Below, in pieces: positions 33,946-42,125 of a DNA stretch of 64,000 nt. The notes under the pieces were generated by a model. It was given only the letters and a program-made list of their open reading frames with translations. It was not told the DNA's origin and made no database searches. Source of the DNA: UBA12088 sp041920275 (GTDB taxonomy: Bacteria > Patescibacteriota > Minisyncoccia > Phycocordibacterales > UBA12088); NCBI GenBank assembly GCA_041920275.1, contig JAYRSE010000001.1, forward strand, positions 1-64,000, in the 5' to 3' direction. How positions within the stretch are numbered: the first letter of the stretch is position 1; every line of letters starts with the position of its first letter. A program made the translations under genes and the position numbers.

Positions 33946-35736
33946 ATGAATGATCATGCAACAGAGCACGGTGGCGCGGGAACGATCGTTCGCGTGTCGG
34001 GTCCGCTCGTCCAGGCGAACGGCATGCGTGCGGCAAAGATGTATGAAGTGGTGAAGGTCTCGGACCGGGAGCTGTTGGGCGAGGTCATTCAGCTCGAGGG
34101 GGATGTGGCTTCGATCCAGGTGTATGAAGAGACTGCGGGGATCGGTCCCGGTGAGCGTGTGGTGCGAACGGGACATACCATGACGGTGATGCTCGCACCC
34201 GGTCTCCTCACCAGCATATATGACGGCATACAGCGTCCGTTATCCGACATTGAAGCGCATTCCGGTGGACACTACATCACACGGGGCATCAGCGCGTCAG
34301 GCATCGATCTTTCTCGGACCTGGGACTTCGTTCCCGTTGTCAAAGAAGGATCATCGGTCATCGCCGGCGATGTTTTGGGTGAAGTGCGAGAAACGACGCT
34401 CATCACGCACAAGATCATGGTCCCTCCCGGTATCGCGGGGGTGGTGCGAAAGATCGAGAAGGGTGCTCACACCGTTTCGGACGTGATCGCGCTCATTGTG
34501 AATGAGCAGGGTGTCGAGTGTCCCGTGAGCATGCTTCAACGCTGGCCGATCCGCACACCGCGACCGACCGCGGCGAAATTGTTTCCCGATCAGCCGCTCG
34601 TGACCGGTGGGCGTTCGATCGATATGTTCTTCCCCATAGCGAAGGGCGGAGCCGGATGCATTCCGGGTCCGTTCGGTGCGGGTAAGACCGTGACGCAGCA
34701 ATCGATCGCCAAGTACTGCGATGCAGAGGTCATCGTGTACATCGGCTGTGGCGAGCGGGGTAACGAAATGACCGAAGTGTTGAGCGAGTTCCCGCATCTT
34801 ATCGACCCGAACTCGGGCGAGCCGCTGATGAAGCGCACGGTCCTCATCGCGAACACGTCGAATATGCCGGTCGCCGCCCGAGAAGCGAGCGTGTATACCG
34901 GTATCACGATCGCCGAATACTATCGGGATATGGGATACTCCGTTGCGCTCATGGCCGATTCAACGTCACGGTGGGCCGAAGCGATGCGTGAGATCAGCGG
35001 CCGTATGGAGGAAATGCCGGGTGAGGAAGGGTATCCCGCATACCTTTCGAGTCGTACGGCGGAGTTCTATGAACGTGCGGGGCGTGTTCGCTGTTTGGGA
35101 AGCGATGCGCGCACCGGCGCTCTGACCGTCATCGGCGCGGTCTCTCCTCCGGGTGGCGACCTTTCCGAACCGGTATCGCAGGCCACCTTGCGTGTCACCA
35201 AATGTTTCTGGGGGCTCGACGGCGCTCTTGCGTACAAGAAACATTTCCCCTCGATCAACTGGCTTACCAGCTATTCGCTCTACGCGGAGAATTTCAAGGA
35301 ATACTGGTCGCACCATATCGCGTCCGATTTCACCGAAGTGCGAGGGGAAGCACTCTCGTTGCTGCAGCGCGAGGCGAAGCTTATGGAGATCGTGCGGTTG
35401 GTCGGCATGGAGGCGTTGAGCAATGAGGAGAAGTTGGTGCTCGAAGTGGCACGCGCGCTCCGTGAGGATTACCTGTTCCAAAACGCATTCGACAAAGACG
35501 ATGCGTACACGGCACCGAAGGTGCAGTACCAGATCGTTAGAACGATCGTGACGCTCTACACCGAAGGGAAAGAGGTCCTCTCCGATCCGGAGGTAGAGTT
35601 TTCTCGTTTTCGTGAATTGCCGAACGTGCGAAAGATCGCCACACTGAAAACACTTAAGGAGGAACGGGACTTCACGGCGTTTCGTACCGAGCTTCACGAG
35701 CAGATTATCGGCTTACGCGCGAGCGAGCGCGTCTAA
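33946..35736 (+). CDS. ntpA: V/A-type ATPase catalytic subunit A
   Basis: 596 residues from ATG 33946 (MNDHATEHGGAGTIVRVSGP). Walker A GPFGAGKT near residue 240, the arm insertion typical of V/A catalytic subunits (about 90-210), the GER segment with CGERGNEMTEVL holding the catalytic glutamate, and SRWAEAMREISGRMEEMPGE. It hydrolyses or makes ATP. All catalytic motifs are intact. Joined to the subunit B gene by a 14-nt gap. Confidence 0.97.
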   Translation: MNDHATEHGGAGTIVRVSGPLVQANGMRAAKMYEVVKVSDRELLGEVIQLEGDVASIQVYEETAGIGPGERVVRTGHTMTVMLAPGLLTSIYDGIQRPLSDIEAHSGGHYITRGISASGIDLSRTWDFVPVVKEGSSVIAGDVLGEVRETTLITHKIMVPPGIAGVVRKIEKGAHTVSDVIALIVNEQGVECPVSMLQRWPIRTPRPTAAKLFPDQPLVTGGRSIDMFFPIAKGGAGCIPGPFGAGKTVTQQSIAKYCDAEVIVYIGCGERGNEMTEVLSEFPHLIDPNSGEPLMKRTVLIANTSNMPVAAREASVYTGITIAEYYRDMGYSVALMADSTSRWAEAMREISGRMEEMPGEEGYPAYLSSRTAEFYERAGRVRCLGSDARTGALTVIGAVSPPGGDLSEPVSQATLRVTKCFWGLDGALAYKKHFPSINWLTSYSLYAENFKEYWSHHIASDFTEVRGEALSLLQREAKLMEIVRLVGMEALSNEEKLVLEVARALREDYLFQNAFDKDDAYTAPKVQYQIVRTIVTLYTEGKEVLSDPEVEFSRFRELPNVRKIATLKTLKEERDFTAFRTELHEQIIGLRASERV

Positions 35737-35750
35737 TTAGAGTAACGACC

Positions 35751-37127
35751 ATGTATCGAGAATATAAAACAGTGACCTCAGTTTCGGGACCGCTCCTGGT
35801 CGTGCGCAAGGTCGAGGGTGTGAAGTACGAGGAATTGGTGGAGGTGTCGGTTCCGGGAGAGACGAAGCCGCGACTCGGCAAGGTGCTCGATGTCGCCGGC
35901 GACAAGGCGGTCGTGCAGATGTTCGCACCGACCGCGGGTATACCGACCGAAGATACCAAGGTGCGCTTTCGCGGTGAGACATTCACCTTCGGGGTGGCAA
36001 AGAACATGTTGGGACGCATCTTTTCCGGCGGAGGTACGGTGATCGACGGGGGTCCTGACCTCATTCCCGAAAAGCATATCGACATAGCCGGGGCTCCCAT
36101 CAATCCGTACAGTCGCGAGTACCCGAACGATTTCATCCAGACCGGTATCTCTTCGATCGACGTGATGAATACCTTGGTACGAGGACAGAAGCTCCCCATC
36201 TTCTCGGGATCGGGATTGCCACACAATCGTCTGGCCGCGCAGATCGCGCGACAGGCGAAGGTGACGACCGGCGAAGAGTTCGCGATCGTGTTTGCGACCA
36301 TGGGTGTCACCTTCGAGGAGGCGGAGTACTTCAAGCGTGAGTTCGAGAAGGCGGGGGCGCTTTCGCGTTCCGTGCTCTTTGTGAACACTGCGGCTGACCC
36401 CGTGGTCGAACGCATTGCGGTGCCCAGGCTCGCGCTCACGACCGCGGAATACCTTGCGTTCGAGCATGACATGCATGTGCTTGTGGTATTGACCGACATG
36501 ACCAACTACGCCGAGGCGCTGCGCGAGGTCTCGAGCGCCCGCAAGGAGGTGCCGGGTCGGCGCGGGTATCCCGGATACCTCTATACCGACTTCTCGACCA
36601 TATATGAACGTGCCGGGCGGGTGAAGGGGAAAAAGGGCACCATTACGCAGATCCCGATCCTCACCATGCCGGACGATGACAAGACGCATCCGATCCCCGA
36701 TCTCACCGGCTACATCACGGAAGGTCAATGTATCGTTTCGCGAGAATTTCACACCAAGGGTCTTTTCCCACCGATCGATGTGCAGGGCTCTCTCTCGCGA
36801 CTGTGGTCGGCCGGCGTGGGCTCCGATAAGACGAGGGAGGATCATGCGCAGGTCAAGGACCAACTCTTCGCTTCGTATGCGCACGGCAGAGAGATGCGCG
36901 AGCTCGCTGTGGTGTTGGGAGAATCATCGCTCGACGAGGTGGATAAGCTACATTTGATTTTTGCGGATGCGTTCGAGCGTCAATTTTTGAGTCAAGGAGA
37001 GTTTGTCGACCGTCCGGTCACCGAGTCGCTCGATATCGGCTGGAAGCTGCTCTCGATGCTTCCGGTGGAAACCTTGAAGCGCGTCAAGTCTGACATGATC
37101 GCGAAGTATATGCCGAAGTCGGAGTAA
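35751..37127 (+). CDS. ntpB: V/A-type ATPase non-catalytic subunit B
   Basis: 458 residues. The P-loop position is replaced (FSGSGLPHNRLAAQIARQAK), as in all B subunits. Family regions ISSIDVMNTLVRGQKLPIF, DMTNYAEALREVSSARKEVP and PGYLYTDFSTIYERAGRV are intact, and the last of these includes the arginine-finger region. It alternates with subunit A in the A3B3 head. Typical length. Confidence 0.97.
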   Translation: MYREYKTVTSVSGPLLVVRKVEGVKYEELVEVSVPGETKPRLGKVLDVAGDKAVVQMFAPTAGIPTEDTKVRFRGETFTFGVAKNMLGRIFSGGGTVIDGGPDLIPEKHIDIAGAPINPYSREYPNDFIQTGISSIDVMNTLVRGQKLPIFSGSGLPHNRLAAQIARQAKVTTGEEFAIVFATMGVTFEEAEYFKREFEKAGALSRSVLFVNTAADPVVERIAVPRLALTTAEYLAFEHDMHVLVVLTDMTNYAEALREVSSARKEVPGRRGYPGYLYTDFSTIYERAGRVKGKKGTITQIPILTMPDDDKTHPIPDLTGYITEGQCIVSREFHTKGLFPPIDVQGSLSRLWSAGVGSDKTREDHAQVKDQLFASYAHGREMRELAVVLGESSLDEVDKLHLIFADAFERQFLSQGEFVDRPVTESLDIGWKLLSMLPVETLKRVKSDMIAKYMPKSE

Positions 37128-37140
37128 TCGAACCGGTCCC

Positions 37141-37791
37141 ATGATACTCAAGATAAGTCCAACCCGTGTCGCTCTGCTCAACCTGAAACGTGAACTCAAG
37201 GTCGCCGAGAAGGGGTACAAGCTGCTGAAAGACAAACGCGATGGCCTCATGAAGGTGTTCCTTGCCGTCATTCGCGATGCGCGCGCGTTGCGTGCGGACA
37301 TCGAGGATCGTTCCGGTGATGCGTTTGCCATGTACGCCCGAGCGAGCGCTCTCATACACACCAAGAACTTGCAGGCGGCGTTCCTTGAGCCCGGCGTGTC
37401 CTTTGCGCTTGAAGTGAGTACCGCGCATGTCATGAGTGTGCCGGTGCCGACGTTCGACATTAAAAAGAGCGGTGATCCCTATGCGTACGGCATGTTGGAG
37501 TCGAACGCGGACCTCGATGCGTCGATCGAGCGTTTCGACGGTGTGCTCACCGATATCGTCCGTTTGGCGGCGCTCGAAAAGACCGCCGAACGATTGGCGG
37601 AAGAGATCGAACGAACGCGCAGAAGGGTTTCCGCACTCGAGAACACGCGTATCCCGAACCTCCGCGACACGATCCGTTTCATCAATCAGCAGCTCGAAGA
37701 GCGTGCACGCGATGCGGTGGTCTCGACCATGCGCGTCAAGGCGATGATATTGGCGAAAGAAGAGCGACTTTCCGAAGAGGCCCGCGAATGA
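37141..37791 (+). CDS. ntpD: V/A-type ATPase subunit D (central shaft)
   Basis: 216 residues. The start ILKISPTRVALLNLKRELKV and GYKLLKDKRDGLMK is diagnostic of subunit D. Long antiparallel coiled coil (about 1-70 and 130-200) with a short middle domain. It is the rotating axle through the A3B3 head. Last gene of the operon. No ntpH/J genes follow; an exchanger gene follows instead. Confidence 0.95.
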   Translation: MILKISPTRVALLNLKRELKVAEKGYKLLKDKRDGLMKVFLAVIRDARALRADIEDRSGDAFAMYARASALIHTKNLQAAFLEPGVSFALEVSTAHVMSVPVPTFDIKKSGDPYAYGMLESNADLDASIERFDGVLTDIVRLAALEKTAERLAEEIERTRRRVSALENTRIPNLRDTIRFINQQLEERARDAVVSTMRVKAMILAKEERLSEEARE

Positions 37792-37837
37792 TGGTCGCTT
37801 TCTCCCGCGGGTCGAAGTGGGGTATACTACACATCTC

Positions 37838-38794
37838 ATGCTTACGGCCCTCTTGATGCTCGTGCTCGGATTCGCGCTTTTGATAAAAGGTGCCGATCTT
37901 CTTGTGGATGGTGCGAGCTCCTTCGCAAAGCGCTTCGGTGTGTCCGACCTCATGATCGGTCTTACCGTCGTTGCATTCGGCACCTCGGCGCCCGAGTTCG
38001 TGGTGACGCTTCGATCCGCGCTCGATGGGAACACGGGAATCGCGATCGGAAACATTCTGGGGAGCAATATCGCGAACATTCTGCTCATTCTGGGTCTGGC
38101 ATCGCTCGTGCGCCCGCTCGCGGTACAGCGTATGACCACTTACAAGGAGATCCCTTTCTCGCTCCTTGCCGCACTGATGCTCTACGTTCTCGTGAATGAC
38201 GTGTCGTTGAACGGCGGGGCGGCGGCGATGCTCTCTATGGCGGACGGCCTCGTGTTCTTGGGATTTTTCATTATCTTTCTCTACTATGTGTTCGGTATCG
38301 CCAAGATCGACGCCGGTGATTCGGATGAGGCGGTGAAGCGGCACTCAAAGAGTAAAAGTGCGGCACTGGTCGCACTCGGACTCGCAGGTCTGGTGCTCGG
38401 AGGTGGATGGGTGGTCGACAGTGCGATAACACTCGCTTCTCTTTGGGGCATGAGTGAAGCGGTGATCGGGCTTACGGTCGTTGCGGTCGGCACGTCGCTC
38501 CCCGAGTTGTTCACTTCGATCGTTGCCGCCTACAAGGGCAAGGTGGATATTGCGATCGGCAACGTGGTGGGGTCGAACATATTCAATATCTTTTGGATAC
38601 TCGGGTCCGTGGCGGTCTTCTCACCGCTCCCGTTCGATCTTGCGAGCAATGTCGACGTGATCGCGGTCCTGCTTTCCACGGCGCTCCTCTTCATCTGGAT
38701 GTTCGTCGGGCGTCGACATGTGCTGCAACGGTGGCAGGGAGGGGTGTTCATAGGTCTTTATGTCGCGTATGTCGCGTACCTGCTCATACGTTGA
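37838..38794 (+). CDS. Ca2+/Na+ (or cation/proton) exchanger, CaCA family, YrbG-like
   Basis: 318 residues from ATG 37838, ten transmembrane helices in two inverted halves. Each half has the alpha-repeat signature: GLTVVAFGTSAPEFVVTLRS with GNILGSNIANILLILG, and GLTVVAVGTSLPELFTSIVA with GNVVGSNIFNIFWILG. It exchanges Ca2+ for Na+ (or H+) across the membrane. A TATACT box (37823-37828) lies 10 nt before the ATG. Placed right after the Na+-type ATPase operon, which fits a shared Na+ economy, though co-regulation is not shown. Confidence 0.92.
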   Translation: MLTALLMLVLGFALLIKGADLLVDGASSFAKRFGVSDLMIGLTVVAFGTSAPEFVVTLRSALDGNTGIAIGNILGSNIANILLILGLASLVRPLAVQRMTTYKEIPFSLLAALMLYVLVNDVSLNGGAAAMLSMADGLVFLGFFIIFLYYVFGIAKIDAGDSDEAVKRHSKSKSAALVALGLAGLVLGGGWVVDSAITLASLWGMSEAVIGLTVVAVGTSLPELFTSIVAAYKGKVDIAIGNVVGSNIFNIFWILGSVAVFSPLPFDLASNVDVIAVLLSTALLFIWMFVGRRHVLQRWQGGVFIGLYVAYVAYLLIR

Positions 38795-38838
38795 CACCTC
38801 CACGGGCGTGGATAGTTTTGTTGTTTATGTACAAACTA

Positions 38839-38857
38839 AAGCCGCCGAAATGGCGGC
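38839..38857 (-). terminator. Hairpin terminator, minus strand
   Basis: GCCGCC and GGCGGC form a stem with a GAAAT loop. Read on the minus strand it is followed by TTTAGTTTG, just after the stop codon of the gene at 38865-39428. Confidence 0.65.
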
Positions 38858-38864
38858 GTACGAT

Positions 38865-39428
38865 TCAGAGACCATCGAGCAGTTCGATGATCATTTCGAC
38901 GGGAACGTACTCCTTTTTCCCGCGACTTCGATAGATGATGCTGATCGATGTGTGCGGTTCGTTTCGTGCGTCTGCGATCACTTCCGCGAGTATTCGAAGG
39001 AACCATACGCTTTTGAACCACTGTTCGGAAAAATCGAACAATGTCGCCGCGAAGATGGTCTTCTGTTTGCATTCGGACGCAGTGATCACTTCGATTATGG
39101 TCGACCTGTCACGCGAAGGCGATCCGGCGATGGTCGGCACCTCCTTGCGCAGGGCATACAAACCATGCCTTCGCATGGCGAGTAATTTTGGTAAGAGCCA
39201 TGGAATCTGGTGATCTGATATGATGGTGACGATGACGTTGTTTTTAATGATCGCACCAAGGCATTCCATGTCGTATGGTGCGTATACCACATGGTACTCG
39301 CAGTGCCGCACTACCAGTTCCGGTTTGGAGAAAAGTTGCCGGACTTGGTGCGCTTTGGTGGTTGTTCGTCTCAGTTCCGAGTCGCCATACTGTACTCGTT
39401 TTCGTGCGTGATGCGATAGTCTGTACAT
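38865..39428 (-). CDS. Hypothetical protein, possible DUF4258-like N-terminus
   Basis: 187 residues, no membrane segment. The N-terminal part, with LSHHARKRV and later GAIIKNNVIVTIISD, recalls DUF4258/BrnT-like small RNase-fold proteins, but the match is weak. The C-terminal half (about 90-187) has a helical and strand mix with FDFSEQWFKSVWFLRILAEV. The start has a good ribosome-binding site (AAGGGGG, about 7 nt) and a TATACT box further upstream, so it is probably expressed with a leader. The 39429-39643 spacer upstream shows nothing else. Confidence 0.55.
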   Translation of the reverse strand: MYRLSHHARKRVQYGDSELRRTTTKAHQVRQLFSKPELVVRHCEYHVVYAPYDMECLGAIIKNNVIVTIISDHQIPWLLPKLLAMRRHGLYALRKEVPTIAGSPSRDRSTIIEVITASECKQKTIFAATLFDFSEQWFKSVWFLRILAEVIADARNEPHTSISIIYRSRGKKEYVPVEMIIELLDGL

Positions 39429-39643
39429 CGCGTGACCCCCTTTTTCTTATCTTGCCGTAGTATACGGTTGCGGCGAATCATTGCAAGGAGATTGGAGACG
39501 GATACGGATCACGATCGCGCTCCGGTGCACATCACTATTGCGTGGTCGGTGGTGTATCGAGGCCCGCAGGAAGTGTTCTGTGAGCGTCGGCCGATCTCTA
39601 TGGATCACAGGTCGGATACGTCGTCCGTGACTTCGTCGAAGGT

Positions 39644-40636
39644 TCAATGTAGACGTCGATGGATCGTGTGCACCCGTTCCGGTCGTAATGCGTCATTTCC
39701 GTTTATACAGGTCACATCCACCATGTTACCGTCCGCGCGTACCATTGTGGAGCCGATACGATGCTCGCGACCCGGGTTCTTCGTGATCGCAACCGCGGTG
39801 TCGTTGTTGATCATGCACACTCCCGGTATGTCCTTTTCAACGAGCTGCTTGCCGGACGCACGTTTTTTGTGACCGTGCACGACCACCTTTACGTGCAATC
39901 GTTCCAGGAGCAGCGATATCTCGGTCGACTCTTCGGGGCCATGTCCGTGTTCTTGTGGTCGAGGTGCTTTGGTGAGTGCGTGGAGTTCTTCAAATATGCG
40001 TACGCTTTCGGCAGGTGTGTGAGGGAGTAGTGCAAACGCTCGAGCGAATCGTTCGTTCACGCGCCAACGGTCGTTCGGCACATCACCTTTATGCTCTTCA
40101 TACTGACGCACCATCTCTTCGAGCATTGATCGTGTCGGGTATGCGTGCAAAAAAAGAACGGAGCCCTGTTTGTACACCATCTTTCCCGTACCCAAGAATG
40201 CCAGGTCCTTCCGGCTCGGCGCCTCCTCTGGGGGTCCGTGCGGCAATGCCATAAGGAGGTCCAGTTCGTGGTTTCCAAGAAGGAGCGTAACCCGGTTGCC
40301 GTTCTTCGCTCGTTCGGAAAGGTGCCTGAAAAGGCGAATGACGTGGTGATGTGCGGATCGTCGGTCTATGAGGTCACCGGTAAGCACGAGGTGGGTATCG
40401 TGCACGTCGGGGTGCCAGTCTTCAGAGTCCTTTGCAATGATGCCACGTTCAAGCAAGCTTCCTTTCGCGGAAATGGTATCATCATGTATGTCTGAGAGGA
40501 GTACATAGTTGATCTCCCGCGGTTCTCTTTCCTTCGATAGTGCGAGTCCCGGTGAAGTACGTTCGAAGCCGGAAGTGCATTTTGTCTGTTCAGGGCCGCG
40601 TTCCGGCACGACGGGTATGCGCTCGAATGAGTTCAT
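39644..40636 (-). CDS. Calcineurin-like metallophosphoesterase
   Basis: 330 residues from ATG 40636 (MNSFERIPVVPERG). Metal-binding motifs in order: LSDIHDD, LTGDLIDRR, LGNHELD, a middle histidine in FLHAYPTR, and VVVHGHKKR. This is the PPP/ApaH-like arrangement of di-metal phosphoesterases, acting on phosphoproteins or dinucleotides. Substrate unknown. Start supported by a TATACT box (40644-40649 on the minus strand) eight nt upstream. Longer frames lack support. Confidence 0.85.
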   Translation of the reverse strand: MNSFERIPVVPERGPEQTKCTSGFERTSPGLALSKEREPREINYVLLSDIHDDTISAKGSLLERGIIAKDSEDWHPDVHDTHLVLTGDLIDRRSAHHHVIRLFRHLSERAKNGNRVTLLLGNHELDLLMALPHGPPEEAPSRKDLAFLGTGKMVYKQGSVLFLHAYPTRSMLEEMVRQYEEHKGDVPNDRWRVNERFARAFALLPHTPAESVRIFEELHALTKAPRPQEHGHGPEESTEISLLLERLHVKVVVHGHKKRASGKQLVEKDIPGVCMINNDTAVAITKNPGREHRIGSTMVRADGNMVDVTCINGNDALRPERVHTIHRRLH

Positions 40637-40643
40637 GAGAGTC

Positions 40644-40649
40644 AGTATA
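40644..40649 (-). promoter_or_regulatory. -10 box (TATACT) of the metallophosphoesterase gene, leaderless
   Basis: On the minus strand, the last T is eight nt before the A of the start codon at 40636. Confidence 0.55.
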
Positions 40650-40764
40650 CTATATCTCAGTTGCCACCGACGAGGTGTGCGCGACGCGGCGCACTTGTTC
40701 AGGTGGGCGCGGCGGGGTACTATTGCGTTGTAACGTTCACGCTCGGCGAGGAACGAACAGCAGT

Positions 40765-41262
40765 ATGCAGAATTCACAGATACGACACTGGCTTACAAAG
40801 ATCACGGATGTCTTTCGGAGGAGCGGAAGTCGTCATGCTCGTGCAATGAAAGAGAGTGCGCATGATCGAGCCGCCGAGGTGCAAGAGCGTATCGTTGAGC
40901 ATCGCATGCAGGAACGAGCGCGAAAGGGGATAAGTGGTCCCGGGGGTATGCGCATACCCGAAGACTGGAGCATGCGGACGCTGGGTGACTTGCGGCGCGT
41001 ATATGCGCTCTCTCGAACGCCTGAGGGTGCGGATACGCTTTCCGACAGCGAATGGGGACTCGTACATCAGGCGGAAAAGATCCTCACCGCCGATGCTCAT
41101 TCGCTATCCCCCGAACACCTCGATGTGTTGGCGGGACTTGCATCGGATTCCGAACAACCGGACGAACTTACCCTGCAAACGCTCTTTGACCGTATGCAGG
41201 TACGCAATGAGCGTATCGAGCGCGTTCGAGTGCAGACGATCAAAGCGAAGGGGCACCTTTAG
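40765..41262 (+). CDS. Hypothetical basic/helical protein
   Basis: 165 residues starting MQNSQIRHWLTKITDVFRRS. The N-terminus (about 1-55) is very basic and helical. The rest contains GGMRIPEDWSMRTLGDLRRV and a C-terminal segment rich in leucine and aspartate. No known domain. Divergent from the phosphoesterase gene. A weak GAGG lies 13 nt before the ATG. Confidence 0.5.
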   Translation: MQNSQIRHWLTKITDVFRRSGSRHARAMKESAHDRAAEVQERIVEHRMQERARKGISGPGGMRIPEDWSMRTLGDLRRVYALSRTPEGADTLSDSEWGLVHQAEKILTADAHSLSPEHLDVLAGLASDSEQPDELTLQTLFDRMQVRNERIERVRVQTIKAKGHL

Positions 41263-41308
41263 CCCGTATCTAATGTTGCGCGAAAGATGTCCGCGTCCAC
41301 TCGCCACG

Positions 41309-41557
41309 TTACCCTTTGTCGGCTCTTGGCGGCATTCCGAGGGTGTGCCTTATTTCCGCCATTGCTTCGGCGTGCGCTTTGGTGAGCCGTGCTTGCTTTT
41401 CCAGCATCGCATCGATCACCGCCTGTTCTTCGGTGGATGTTCCGCATGTCTCTCCCGGTACCTCAACAAGCCCTTGCGCGGCATGCACTTGTTCTATTGT
41501 GTCCAGAGATTTGCGATGTTCTCGGTACAATGCTTCGCCAAAACCCTTATTGCTCAT
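41309..41557 (-). CDS. Small helical hypothetical protein downstream of YqeY
   Basis: 82 residues, predicted all-helical, starting MSNKGFGEALYREHRKSLDT, with EEQAVIDAMLEKQARLTKAH in the middle. No family recognised. It starts 18 nt after the YqeY stop codon, so it is probably co-transcribed with it. Confidence 0.5.
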   Translation of the reverse strand: MSNKGFGEALYREHRKSLDTIEQVHAAQGLVEVPGETCGTSTEEQAVIDAMLEKQARLTKAHAEAMAEIRHTLGMPPRADKG

Positions 41558-41575
41558 ATTGAAGATAACTTTGCA

Positions 41576-42040
41576 TTAGCCCAACACTTGCTCGACAACC
41601 TCCTTGACGAGTGCGCCATCCGCGGTGCCTTTACATGCCGCCATGACCGCACCGGTAAGTTTGCCGATGCCTGAACGGTCGGTAATGCCGAGCTCCGCCA
41701 TCTTTGTGCGAACGATACCCTCGATCTCTTCGCGGGTGCGTTGCGGAGGGAGGTACGTTGCCAGTATCTGCGCCTCCGATCCCTCTTTTTCAGCAAGGTC
41801 CGGACGACCTCCCGTACGGAATTGCTCCGCGGCATCCTTTCGCTGTTTCAGTGCGCGACGTATGACCGAGAGTGTCTCGTTGTCGGAGAGTCGGTCTTGC
41901 GGAGTGCGCTTGGTCGCGGTGAGTTCCTGCATGAACATGGTAAGGAGACCGCGCAGAACGCTCAGGCGCAATTCTTCGCGTGCTTTCATGGCGGCAACCA
42001 TATCGGCACGTACCTGTTCCTGCAGATCCATATCTGTCAT
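41576..42040 (-). CDS. GatB/YqeY-domain protein
   Basis: 154 residues from ATG 42040 (MTDMDLQEQVRADMVAAMKA). Family features: the helical N-terminal part with REELRLSVLRGLLTMF, then RKDAAEQFRTGGRPDLAEKE, EAQILATYLP and the C-terminal MGKLTG-type segment GIGKLTGAVMAACKGTADG. YqeY resembles the tRNA-binding tail of GatB; its own role is not settled. Divergent from the P-type ATPase gene. A longer frame to 42067 is possible. Confidence 0.9.
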   Translation of the reverse strand: MTDMDLQEQVRADMVAAMKAREELRLSVLRGLLTMFMQELTATKRTPQDRLSDNETLSVIRRALKQRKDAAEQFRTGGRPDLAEKEGSEAQILATYLPPQRTREEIEGIVRTKMAELGITDRSGIGKLTGAVMAACKGTADGALVKEVVEQVLG

Positions 42041-42112
42041 GGTAGCACGAAATACGATAACGCGCATGGGGTCGTTGTGGACTACCGTGTTTCGAATATC
42101 TCCGAAAAGCTC

Positions 42113-42118
42113 TATACT
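42113..42118 (+). promoter_or_regulatory. -10 box (TATACT) of the P-type ATPase gene, leaderless
   Basis: The last T is eight nt before the A of the ATG at 42126. Confidence 0.55.
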
Positions 42119-42125
42119 GAGCGCT

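Noticed and set aside
41604..42125. Upstream in-frame extension of the P-type ATPase
   Set aside because: Overlaps yqeY on the other strand. The -10 box at 42113-42118 and the family start support ATG 42126.
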